From positions 62,001 through 126,000 of the forward strand of contig OY781436.1 in NCBI GenBank assembly GCA_963676875.1: a DNA stretch of 64,000 nucleotides, given 5' to 3'. Source of the DNA: UBA6244 sp963676875. GTDB lineage: Bacteria > Bacteroidota > Bacteroidia > Bacteroidales > F082. Below, in pieces: positions 33,901-41,764 of the stretch. Position 1 is the first letter of the stretch. Each line of letters starts with the position of its first letter. The position numbers and the translations under genes were made by a program. The notes beneath the pieces are model-generated. The model was not told where the DNA came from. It was given only the letters and a program-made list of their open reading frames with translations, and ran no database searches.

Positions 33901-34411
33901 TTCCGTCGAAAATGGGGTGCGATAGAAAAGCGTGCAAGCCCAGATTTCTGCCATAACCACCGTCCTTAGCCTCCATCGTGGAAGTTTCGGGAAATTGATC
34001 CTCCAATCCGAGAGGCTGAAGCAGGTTGGTTGCACTCATGGTAAGCAACAGATTTCCTCCATTATTTTGAAAATCCTTGAGTTGCTGAATGGATCGCTCA
34101 TTCAAAATAGAATTGACATTCGCTGTATCCGTTTCTATTTGATGTATCCAAAGAATGTCGAAATCGTTTGGGTCAAAGTTAGAATCGCTTAATTCAACGC
34201 TTTCAAAGTCAATGTCTTGAAATTTGCTCAACATCGCACGAACCGAATCCATTTCTACTGCTTGCTGACCATTCTCTAATTGCACCAGTCCAAGTCGGAT
34301 GTGGTTATTATGGGTCTTATATGTACAGGATGTTAATCCTGACAACACTAGTATCAGACTTATAAAACCCAAAATATGAATCAGTTGACTACCGGAGGAA
34401 AAATACTTCAT
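30980..34411 (-). CDS. Lipoprotein six-hairpin glycoside hydrolase with N-terminal amidotransferase-like domain
   Basis: ATG at 34411 is chosen because it places a lipoprotein signal at the front, with the lipobox LTSC and lipidated C29; the frame extends 22 codons further up without sense. The 1143-residue protein has an N-terminal domain of about 220 residues resembling the ThuA / DUF4960 type (FDILWIHQIE, GGNLLLTMSATNLL). A beta-sandwich region follows. Then comes an (alpha/alpha)6 barrel like glycogen-debranching or amylo-1,6-glucosidase enzymes (GYAWYFGRDGQWSGFAL, HYDAADATPLFVILAGHYL, GHGWVEGGHLFGG). It probably acts in the periplasm or outer membrane on an oligosaccharide. The substrate is unknown; neighbours point to arabinose-containing sugars. 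Confidence 0.82.
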   Translation of the reverse strand: MKYFSSGSQLIHILGFISLILVLSGLTSCTYKTHNNHIRLGLVQLENGQQAVEMDSVRAMLSKFQDIDFESVELSDSNFDPNDFDILWIHQIETDTANVNSILNERSIQQLKDFQNNGGNLLLTMSATNLLQPLGLEDQFPETSTMEAKDGGYGRNLGLHAFLSHPIFDGMHGGAYLFSPKVDTVARQWGYFGDDYLPKGNVVAIDWAYIHLYENNKLVLEYTTGKGKTMAVGAYLNFAMANFNKDALELFLKNTVNYLVKSTSREDNYWRYAPPVVKQHAFQSQPVTLWKADMGDFSSIPLQHIRKASENQWDLAGERILLMGKEHGGIDEIWAHPFMALRDYTVGYRKTSQDTITWLGQKADDVLITPAAIQRTYVIEQDTLIEQIVADIKKPVSVIKYQLKNSTDIQLFVKFSTRLRLMWPYSSKVTGQIQYEWSDAANAFIFTDNSQRMTTMIGANLKPEYEICGQFDGFESKNSTIRGVATTELLASGLMQFSLKTSQNLELVIAASNEGLQNTLATYDQFAGQTEMIFQQAIDYYQNLLENTLSIQSPDPQFNEAYQWAIAGTDQFYVHTPGIGKSLVAGYATTDYGWDGNHRINGRPGYAWYFGRDGQWSGFALNDYGDFEKVKSILQQYIDFQRYDGKIYHELTTSGVVHYDAADATPLFVILAGHYLKHSGDTTFIRSNWPSIKKAIDFCFATDIDGDHLINNTLVGHGWVEGGHLFGGQTTIYLASVWGKALETASQMALLMKDQHLSEYYLQESVLVKGLINSDFWNDKTKHFNHSKNADGTYIEDVTIMPSIPLYYTQIKNGQQSVVLEKFASNNFSSDWGVRITGMDSPRFSPKGYHTGSVWPLYTGWVALAEYKNERPLQGFVHTVSNLNNYQDWGYGHVEEVLNGLEYKPSGVCAHQCWSETMALQPLIEGMLGYEPDAINHAISLSPSFPVNWDSVKVNHLKMGDVDISFEMKRDGHICKFVFVQNQGRQHPILYFSPIFEAGTEITAVECGNKSLAFAMQNKADHVKTIMSFQMKDTVIVTISYHRGLGVVPPDIRLAPGAVSQHIRVVSSELVDNQFIISTEGPGGTNQKLTISKGDYLITGVEVATIVKDLDGMLEMELSFPRSKNAKNNYTQKVVTVEVTKGF

Positions 34412-34542
34412 TGGAAGGAAATTTTTATGGGTGAAAGATACATCGATTGCCGGAAATGAACAAGTAAACAAAATCATTGGTGAAATTTTTTAAAAACAAA
34501 GACGATATGACAATCTGTTAACCATTGATTTTCATAATTTTA

Positions 34543-35673
34543 TCAGGGTCTTACCTGAAATTTATACACCGTTACTTGTTTGTACGTTTCACCCACATGC
34601 AGTATTGTCGAAGGAAAATCAGTGTGGTTGGGTGAATCGGGAAAATGTTGCGCTTCCAGGCAAAAGGCTGTGCGGTAATTGTATTGGGTATGCCCATGGC
34701 CGATATCCGTACCATCCAGGAAATTACCCGAATAAAATTGCAATCCCGGTTGGTCGGTGAGCACCTGCATCACCCTTCCGGTAGTGGGTTCATACACTTC
34801 GGCGGCAAGGACAAGTGAATCGGTACCGGTATTCAGGATGAAATTATGGTCGTACCCCCTACCTCGTTTGAGTTGTTCATCATCTGCATCAATCATGTCG
34901 GCAATGGCGTACGACTTTCTGAAATCCATGGGTGTTCCTTCAACTGACCGACGCTCACCTGTTGGGATAAGTCCTTCATCCACAGGTAAAAAATACGATG
35001 CATTAATCATAAGGTGGTGGTCAACAATGGACGATTTTCCGCCGTCTTTCAGATTAAAAAAAGAATGGTGGGTTAAATTGATGATGGTATTTTTATCGGT
35101 TTGTGCCAAATATTTCACTATCAGACTATTGTCGGCTGTCCAAATGTAAATTACGGTTACATCGACTTTGCCCGGATAGCCCTCCTCACCATCATCGCTT
35201 TTACAAGTTAAGGTCAGTTGTTCGCCCTTTTCGCCCACAGATTTTTCAGCTTTCCAGATTTTTTGATGAAAACCTTTGGGACCTCCATGAAGGTGATTCT
35301 CTCCGTTATTTTTATCCAGTTGGTACGCTACTCCGTCCAGCGAAAACTTACCATGGGCAATTCGGTTGGCATACCGCCCAACGATGGCTCCAAAATACAG
35401 ATTTCCTGACAAGTACTCATCGGCCTCATCATATCCGAGCACCACATTGCCTTTGTTACCATCCTTATCGGGCACCACAATGGACATTACTTTGGCTCCG
35501 TAGTTGGTAATGGTAACGTAATTTCCTGATTTATTGGTTAATGTGTATGTTTTAATGACATTACCATCTTCTTCTGCCCTAGCTGATTTTTCGCCGAAGG
35601 GCATTTCATCACAAACAACGAATGTGAATAAGAAACCGAAAAATAGGATGGCGAGAATAATAATTTTATTCAT
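34543..35673 (-). CDS. galM: Exported aldose 1-epimerase (mutarotase)
   Basis: This 376-residue enzyme interconverts alpha and beta anomers of free aldoses. Catalytic regions: GRYANRIAHGKF, the general acid His in LTHHSFFNL, GYDHNFIL, and the base Glu in CLEAQHFPDSPNH. An N-terminal hydrophobic segment (IIILAILFFGFLFTFVVC) with a following Cys indicates export, perhaps as a lipoprotein. It stands 12 bases behind the GH127 gene, so it likely mutarotates the sugar that GH127 releases. Confidence 0.93.
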   Translation of the reverse strand: MNKIIILAILFFGFLFTFVVCDEMPFGEKSARAEEDGNVIKTYTLTNKSGNYVTITNYGAKVMSIVVPDKDGNKGNVVLGYDEADEYLSGNLYFGAIVGRYANRIAHGKFSLDGVAYQLDKNNGENHLHGGPKGFHQKIWKAEKSVGEKGEQLTLTCKSDDGEEGYPGKVDVTVIYIWTADNSLIVKYLAQTDKNTIINLTHHSFFNLKDGGKSSIVDHHLMINASYFLPVDEGLIPTGERRSVEGTPMDFRKSYAIADMIDADDEQLKRGRGYDHNFILNTGTDSLVLAAEVYEPTTGRVMQVLTDQPGLQFYSGNFLDGTDIGHGHTQYNYRTAFCLEAQHFPDSPNHTDFPSTILHVGETYKQVTVYKFQVRP

Positions 35674-35685
35674 TATATAATTGAT

Positions 35686-38163
35686 TTACTGAATCTTCCA
35701 CTCTAATATACCTCCTGAGTAATTGTCTTGTAACTGTATCTTCAATTTTACCGCTTGGGTTGTTACCGGCATGTAGGTGATGGAATTGTAGTCATCTTTT
35801 TTTAGGGGATAGTCATTGTAGATGGTTACCTCTTTCCATTTTTTTGTTGTTATGTCTTTGTACAACAATTTCCAGCTTTTCGGAATACGACAACCGCCAT
35901 CGGGGCCATCATCAAACCAGTAAACCGCTGTACGACTAATATTTTGAGGTTGAGAAAACTCATACATCACCCATTCGTCTGTTCCCTTGTGGTTCCAAAA
36001 GGTGAAACGAGGAATGCCATGGTCGTTGCTGTTGGCAGGGACGACCTGATCGTTTAATGCTTTGGGCGTATCGTGAACAAAGGACGCTGACACTTTACTG
36101 GTTGAAGCAATGGTGGCAGGAGGTGTAGGTGAAGCTGCTTCTTCAACGTAGGGCAGCCAAACCACCATTTCAGTGGTTCCTCGATGTGCCCAGGCATAGT
36201 AGGGTATAAACGACACCTCCATTGGTTTCCTGACAAGTTTTCCGTTTTTATCCAGACTCACGGCATCCGCGTTGGCCGTAATTTGTTCGACACCTCCCAA
36301 AAGACCTTTATTGAATTTGGAATCGAAGGACACGTTGGGGTCGAATAGCAGATTTCTAACACTACCGCCATTATCGACTCCTTCTGCGGCAAATACGAGC
36401 GGGCCTCGTTGAATAGCCATTTTACCTCTGTCGCTCTCCACACTGTCGTGAGCAATTACTTTTCTGACAGGCATAGGCAAATGAAGATGAATTTCATCAC
36501 CCTTCTGCCATGTTCTGGTGAGGGTGGCATAACCTTTTTCGATGGACAATTGTACGGGCTCGCCATTCACTTCCATGGTTACCTGATCGGTATTCGGTTC
36601 AATAAAACTGTACAGATCGCTGGGAATGGCCTCATTTACTGCCCAACCCGGAATACGTAGTTTAATATTGAAAGACGCCGGTTCGTCTAACTTTTCAACC
36701 TGTATGTTAATATCCCCTTGCCAAGGGTAATCAGATGATTGTTTGAGTGTTAAATTACCAAAGGGCATATTCAATTGTGTAGAACTTGCGATATACAGGT
36801 TTACGTACACCTCATCCTCGTTAGTGGCGTAGATATAACCCGGCAGAGAAGGCATGAATCGCACCACATTGGTTGGGCAACAGGCACAGCTAAACCAAGG
36901 ACTTCGTGCATGACTGCCATCAGACTCTAACGGGTTGGGATAGAAAAATTCATTTCCATCCATGGACACTCCTGCCAGAAAGTTATTATATAAGGTGCGT
37001 TCGAGCACATCAATATATTTTCCGTCGCCATAAAGTAAAAACATGCGTTGATTCCAAAGCATGTTGGCAATGGCTGCGCAGGTTTCGCAGTAGGCTGTCA
37101 GGTTGGGCAGCTCGTAATTGCTTCCAAAGGCTTCCCCATTGTAAACAGAACCAATACCTCCGGTGATATAGAGTTTCTTTCCAACCACATTTTCCCAAAG
37201 GTTGTCCAGTGCTTTTTTAAAGTCATCATCCTGTGTTAAAGCTGCTACATCAGCCATTCCGGAATACATGTAAGCCGCCCTAACTGCATGCCCCACTGCT
37301 TCGCGCTGTTCTACAACAGGTAAGTGATCCTGGGTATAATCTTTGATGGAACCGTCTTCACCGTAAGTATATAATTGATGATTTTCGGATCGCCCGCGCT
37401 GATCCAGAAAATACTTGGCCATGTCAAGGTACTTTTCATCCTTGGTAACCCGATACAACTTCACTAGGCCAATTTCGATTTCCTGATGTCCGGTAACTTC
37501 GTGCAATTGATGATCACCAGGACCAAAAGTTTTACAAACAAGGTCGGCACTTTTGATGGCCACATCCAAAAAATTACGCTTACCCGTAGCAAGATAGTGA
37601 GCCACTGCCGCTTCATACATATGACCAATATTATAAAGCTCATGACTATTTTTCAGATTAGACCATCGTTTGTCGCCGGCACCTTTGGGCAGATTGACCG
37701 AATCGATGGTACGGCAAGTGTAAAGATAACCATCCGCTTCCTGTGCCTGAGCCACCAAACCAATAATACTATCAAGGTAATGTTCGAGTTGGGCATCCGG
37801 ATAGGTGTGGAGAGAAAAAGAAGCGCCTTCCATCACCTTAAATAAATCGCTGTCGTTATATCTAAACCCCACAAACTTACCGGATTTTATCCCGGCCGCA
37901 ACGGCAAAATTATCGATCCTCGAAGTTTCTTCACATTTGTTAAAGTCGAAAGGAATGGTCACTTTTCGGTTGGTGTTGATTCGGTTGAGCCAAAAGGGAC
38001 CTTCCACCTTTACCTGGGTAAATTCAACGGGAACGACGGGATAGTCTGTCCTCACTACTTCGTCGGTTTTTTGTTGACATGATGAAACTAGTATGATCAT
38101 AATAGTAATTAAAAAGAAAATGCCCTTATTGCGACATCCGGTTGAGGTAAAGAGGTATCTCAT
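35686..38163 (-). CDS. GH127 beta-L-arabinofuranosidase, lipoprotein
   Basis: The 825-residue protein has a lipoprotein signal (LITIMIILVSSC, lipidated C29). The (alpha/alpha)6 catalytic domain of GH127 (formerly DUF1680) fills most of it. The zinc-thiolate site can be placed as E360 and C362 in AYCETCAAIA and C428-C429 in SCACCPTN; one cysteine acts as nucleophile in characterised members. A C-terminal beta-sandwich of about 120 residues resembles an F5/8-type (discoidin) carbohydrate-binding domain (EWVMYEFSQPQNISRTAVYWF). It releases L-arabinofuranose or a related sugar from oligosaccharides. The leader carries a promoter box at 38210-38217. Confidence 0.93.
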   Translation of the reverse strand: MRYLFTSTGCRNKGIFFLITIMIILVSSCQQKTDEVVRTDYPVVPVEFTQVKVEGPFWLNRINTNRKVTIPFDFNKCEETSRIDNFAVAAGIKSGKFVGFRYNDSDLFKVMEGASFSLHTYPDAQLEHYLDSIIGLVAQAQEADGYLYTCRTIDSVNLPKGAGDKRWSNLKNSHELYNIGHMYEAAVAHYLATGKRNFLDVAIKSADLVCKTFGPGDHQLHEVTGHQEIEIGLVKLYRVTKDEKYLDMAKYFLDQRGRSENHQLYTYGEDGSIKDYTQDHLPVVEQREAVGHAVRAAYMYSGMADVAALTQDDDFKKALDNLWENVVGKKLYITGGIGSVYNGEAFGSNYELPNLTAYCETCAAIANMLWNQRMFLLYGDGKYIDVLERTLYNNFLAGVSMDGNEFFYPNPLESDGSHARSPWFSCACCPTNVVRFMPSLPGYIYATNEDEVYVNLYIASSTQLNMPFGNLTLKQSSDYPWQGDINIQVEKLDEPASFNIKLRIPGWAVNEAIPSDLYSFIEPNTDQVTMEVNGEPVQLSIEKGYATLTRTWQKGDEIHLHLPMPVRKVIAHDSVESDRGKMAIQRGPLVFAAEGVDNGGSVRNLLFDPNVSFDSKFNKGLLGGVEQITANADAVSLDKNGKLVRKPMEVSFIPYYAWAHRGTTEMVVWLPYVEEAASPTPPATIASTSKVSASFVHDTPKALNDQVVPANSNDHGIPRFTFWNHKGTDEWVMYEFSQPQNISRTAVYWFDDGPDGGCRIPKSWKLLYKDITTKKWKEVTIYNDYPLKKDDYNSITYMPVTTQAVKLKIQLQDNYSGGILEWKIQ

Positions 38164-38209
38164 ATTCGAAAATTTATTTGATCAAAAGGTGTTTAGAGTC
38201 TTTGTCCTT

Positions 38210-38217
38210 CAAACATA
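38210..38217 (-). promoter_or_regulatory. -7 box for the GH127-galM-glycosidase operon
   Basis: On the minus strand TATGTTTG fits TAnnTTTG and is 46 bases before the GH127 ATG. The 250 bases up to the next gene show nothing else certain. Confidence 0.6.
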
Positions 38218-38415
38218 CAGAGATTTTTATTCATGTAAAAACATATCGTCAAACAAAAGCACAAACACTAAACCGCTGTGCTACTGACGAATACAAGAAC
38301 GTAAAACGATTATACAACGGCACTTGATTTGGGGATAGCCTTGCTTATCCACTTGCGAATATATCATTCCATCTTTTTACAAGTGGTTACTCTTACTGAA
38401 TTCAGCGTAATTCCA

Positions 38416-39309
38416 TTAAGATGCCGACATATTCAGTACCGGTTGCTTACTCAGTAAAACATATATGATAGCCATTATTGAAATGGCAAGAATAACCAGA
38501 AAGATGGAAACTTTTGATTTTCTTGGTTCCGTGTCAAAATACAAAGCCTTGTAATAATTACCTCTGACAACCACTACAGCCAGAATCAAGGCCATGCTCA
38601 CCCATGAAAACCATTCCAATACACTCATGGAAAACCCTAGCAGGGTAAAAACCACCACAGTTCCAATAAGATAAGGCACAATTACCTGAGCTGTAATATA
38701 GTACGGGTAATCATCGCTGGTTAGCCTATTAAAATATATATTGGAACTTTCGACAAACGGTTGAGTAAAAAAGAAAGCCACTCCTGCAATACTCAATAAT
38801 CCAAATACAGAGATGCCTAATCGTGTGGTAGGATCCATATACATCCACTGAAAAACATGCCCTAGTCCTTCAGTAAACAAATTACCAACGAGTATGTCAG
38901 TTACGAGAAAATTCAGTGAGTGAACTGAAAACCACAAGAAAAGTAACTTCATTCTCCCAACCTCTTCTCGTGCCCATCGCAATGCCACCAATGAAATAAC
39001 TCCAAATATCATAATCAAAACAGGACCAATGGTATAAATTACCTTTACGGCATCATGAGTCCATTCATGGTTTTTCACCAGAAAAAAAACCTGAAGAAAT
39101 TTAATTTTGATACTATACTCAAACATCCATGCTCCAAAAATGAGCGTGGCCAAATACATTGAAAACACCAGGAAATATGTAAAAATATAAGCAGCTGCCG
39201 AATTGGCAACGATGATTCTAAATAAAGTCCATCGTCCTTTATAACCATAATTAGCGTCAACGGATAATTCTTCGATTTCTGAAATTTGATTCATTGTGAG
39301 TAGTTTCAT
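38416..39309 (-). CDS. Multi-pass membrane protein, unknown function
   Basis: The 297-residue protein has a short acidic N-terminus and about seven or eight hydrophobic helices (AAAYIFTYFLVFSMYLATLIFG, VIYTIGPVLIMIFGVISLVAL, LGISVFGLLSIAGVAFFF, and others). There are no recognisable catalytic motifs. It is monocistronic by spacing: 252 bases separate it from GH127, which has its own promoter box. A transport or sensing role cannot be decided from sequence. Confidence 0.75.
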   Translation of the reverse strand: MKLLTMNQISEIEELSVDANYGYKGRWTLFRIIVANSAAAYIFTYFLVFSMYLATLIFGAWMFEYSIKIKFLQVFFLVKNHEWTHDAVKVIYTIGPVLIMIFGVISLVALRWAREEVGRMKLLFLWFSVHSLNFLVTDILVGNLFTEGLGHVFQWMYMDPTTRLGISVFGLLSIAGVAFFFTQPFVESSNIYFNRLTSDDYPYYITAQVIVPYLIGTVVVFTLLGFSMSVLEWFSWVSMALILAVVVVRGNYYKALYFDTEPRKSKVSIFLVILAISIMAIIYVLLSKQPVLNMSAS

Positions 39310-39948
39310 TTTTTGGCTGATACAAAATAACCATTTTACAAAAATATTTCAAACAGATCTGTGAGGAAAAATACCTTGTGTCATATACTTGGTTTACTGT
39401 TTTTTAAAACTTTCTGAAACGCATAAACAACGTCTCTATACCAAAGCAATAAGGGTTTGATCAATCACCTGCGGGCAATATGGCTATTGTTTAAATAATA
39501 TTGGGGGTTTTACCGTTACAAGAAATATCCGTATTTGGAATAGTAATTCAGGTTAAATTTATCCAAATAACTAGTAAATTTTAGCGGCTTTTTTTGCTCC
39601 CAATGATTATTATAAATATTTAAGAAGTCTTTTGTAGGCGATTAAACCCATAAAACGACTGTTTTCGCTATGAAATATCTGCAGCTTTTCCCGAGATTGC
39701 TTAAAAAATGAGGCATTGCGGAGCATAAAAAGACACATAACGGAGTATTTTATTGGAAAACAACAGGAAACCGCCTTTCCAATTTCACCAACTATACCAT
39801 TGTTTTCCTGACATTTAAATCGTCGTGTAACACATTTGAAATGTTTACATTTTCTGATGAACGGTTTTCAAACGATGGATTTCTCCAATTTATTTATTAG
39901 ACCTGTATTTTTACTCAAGTTATTAACCCTATTATTAAATCTTTTGCC
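39310..39948. other. Divergent spacer, no gene seen
   Basis: This 639-base AT-rich stretch separates divergent genes. I see no open frame with coding character, no repeat shared with the other spacers, and no clear -7 box near either start. Confidence 0.6.
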
Positions 39949-40605
39949 ATGAAAATTAAATCTACCATCATTGTCCTATTTGCACTTTTCACCCTGTCAA
40001 CACAAATGACAGTTGTCGCGCAAACAGAAGAACCCGCAAAAAAACATCCTTGGAGCATTGGATTCGATGTTGGGGGAAGTCTGTATCAAGGTGACTTTTA
40101 CAAAGACAACTTCTTTTGGATTTCAAGAGAAAATGAAGTAAGACCTTCCTTTGATATCAACGTAACCAGATCCTTTGGTTATCTCTTTGAAGCACAAGCC
40201 CAATTCGTATTGGGAAATCTTTGTGGGGTTTATGTTGACGGACACAAATACTTTGAAAGTAAATATACCGAATTTAATATTCAAGGGATGCTTAATGTAA
40301 ACAACTTGTTTGGAAACAAAAGAAACGATCGTTTGGTTACATTGCTTCTTCCTGTGGGAATAGGCATCATCAATTACAACAGCACCTTATACGAATATGA
40401 CAGAAAAACCGAAGTTGACAATGGAAGTGGCACGCTACCCGCATTGTTACTTGGCGGTCGTGCAAATATTTACGTGAGTCCCAGGTGGTATATTCAAATG
40501 AGCAGCATCAGCAGAATTACATTTTCTGATAAATTGGATACATTTGAAAAAAACAAGAATGATGTCTACAACTACTCCTCCATTGGTTTTGGATATCGGT
40601 TTTAA
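39949..40605 (+). CDS. Outer-membrane beta-barrel protein
   Basis: The 218-residue protein has a signal peptide (IIVLFALFTLSTQMTVVAQ). It then shows alternating polar/aromatic strands typical of a small barrel (WSIGFDVGGSLYQGDFY, LFEAQAQFVLG, LLLPVGIGIINYNS, LLLGGRANIYVSPRWYIQ) and ends with an aromatic residue (SIGFGYRF), as outer-membrane proteins do. The function is unknown; it resembles the generic outer membrane beta-barrel group of Bacteroidota. The AraC regulator follows 135 bases later. Confidence 0.82.
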   Translation: MKIKSTIIVLFALFTLSTQMTVVAQTEEPAKKHPWSIGFDVGGSLYQGDFYKDNFFWISRENEVRPSFDINVTRSFGYLFEAQAQFVLGNLCGVYVDGHKYFESKYTEFNIQGMLNVNNLFGNKRNDRLVTLLLPVGIGIINYNSTLYEYDRKTEVDNGSGTLPALLLGGRANIYVSPRWYIQMSSISRITFSDKLDTFEKNKNDVYNYSSIGFGYRF

Positions 40606-40740
40606 CGTCTTTCCTCAGAGCAGCCAAAAAACGTCTTTTTTATTCATCAATTTCAATTGTTGTTAAGGCGATTCAACGTGTCCATTTAGACATGGTTGAA
40701 CGCGTATACTCACAAATATTTACCCTAATAAGTTCCTATC

Positions 40741-41640
40741 ATGGCTGCAAGTATACCCGTCCAACATATGAAGCAAAGCAACTCCAGAGGGCTGTCCAAA
40801 TTTGAAAGGGCTAAAAGGAAAAAGATGAGTAGCGAAAAACAAAAGACAAAGCTGCATAACAACCTTATCCTTTTCGTCCTCGATGGAACTTTGGATATCA
40901 TTGGTCAGATGGGGTCACAACAGTGTAACCAATTCGATGTTTTGCTTATTAGAAAAACCAATCTGTTGGTGAGAGAAAAATTAGGTCTATACAGAAGTAA
41001 AAAAACATTATGCCTGAATATCCCAAATGAAATAGTTCTGGATTACCTTCTAAAAAATGGCATCGAAACATTTTCATCCACCACCATTGATTCGGAAGTG
41101 GTTGTGATAGAAAAGGATCCGTTTTTAGTGGATTTTGAAAAAATTATTTGGAACCGGGTGACCACCAAGTCATCGAATAAAAATCAATCTCCTCCAAAAG
41201 AGGAAATTCAAACCTTATTCGACCACATAAAAACCGTGGAACCCATGAAGTTTGGTCAGTTTGTTAGAAATGTATTCGCTGATCGAGAACCTTTTGACTT
41301 TAAACAATTTACCTTAAACCACATGGATAGTGGATTGAGTGTATCCGACCTGGCATTTTTATCAGACATGAGTTTATCCTCCTTCAAGAGATTGTTCTTT
41401 AGGGTATTTAAAACAACGCCAAAACAATATTTTATCAATTACAAAATGAAAAAGTCGTTGGTTCTACTAAAACAAAACCGCAAACCCATACAAATAGCCA
41501 CCCTCCTCGGATACGACAACCTAAATGCTTTTAGCGCTGCATTTAAAAAAAACTATGGGCTTTCGCCCCGTAACTATTTAAAGGGAAAACGATTATATAC
41601 AGAGACCGGTCAAAAAAACGAAACGTTTAAGTGGAATTAA
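40741..41640 (+). CDS. AraC-family transcriptional regulator
   Basis: This 299-residue protein has a C-terminal double helix-turn-helix of the AraC type at about residues 200-283 (LSVSDLAFLSDMSLSSFKRL, then IQIATLLGYDNLNAFSAAFK and SPRNY). The N-terminal part (NNLILFVLDGTLDIIGQ) resembles the cupin-like effector domain of ExsA/short AraC regulators rather than a sugar-binding one. Its TAA stop (41638-41640) coincides with the first bases of a MITE-like element, so the end of the gene may have been set by that insertion. Confidence 0.9.
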   Translation: MAASIPVQHMKQSNSRGLSKFERAKRKKMSSEKQKTKLHNNLILFVLDGTLDIIGQMGSQQCNQFDVLLIRKTNLLVREKLGLYRSKKTLCLNIPNEIVLDYLLKNGIETFSSTTIDSEVVVIEKDPFLVDFEKIIWNRVTTKSSNKNQSPPKEEIQTLFDHIKTVEPMKFGQFVRNVFADREPFDFKQFTLNHMDSGLSVSDLAFLSDMSLSSFKRLFFRVFKTTPKQYFINYKMKKSLVLLKQNRKPIQIATLLGYDNLNAFSAAFKKNYGLSPRNYLKGKRLYTETGQKNETFKWN

Positions 41641-41741
41641 TACCAATTTTGAGCTTTAAGTTCGTTTTGCTCCTGAAACCTCTTCAATTCTATATATGGA
41701 TTATACCTTGGAAGAGTAGAGCTGACTTCAATATAAATTGT
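41638..41741. mobile_element. MITE-like element, degraded copy C
   Basis: It starts with TAATACC and shares the internal block GAGCTTTAAGTTCG / GCTCCTGAAACCTCTTCAATTCTATAT and the end GCTGACTTCAATAT with the intact copies at 45361 and 50838. The right terminal repeat has decayed. Confidence 0.75.
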
Positions 41742-41764
41742 TTAACCAGTTAACAACAAACATT

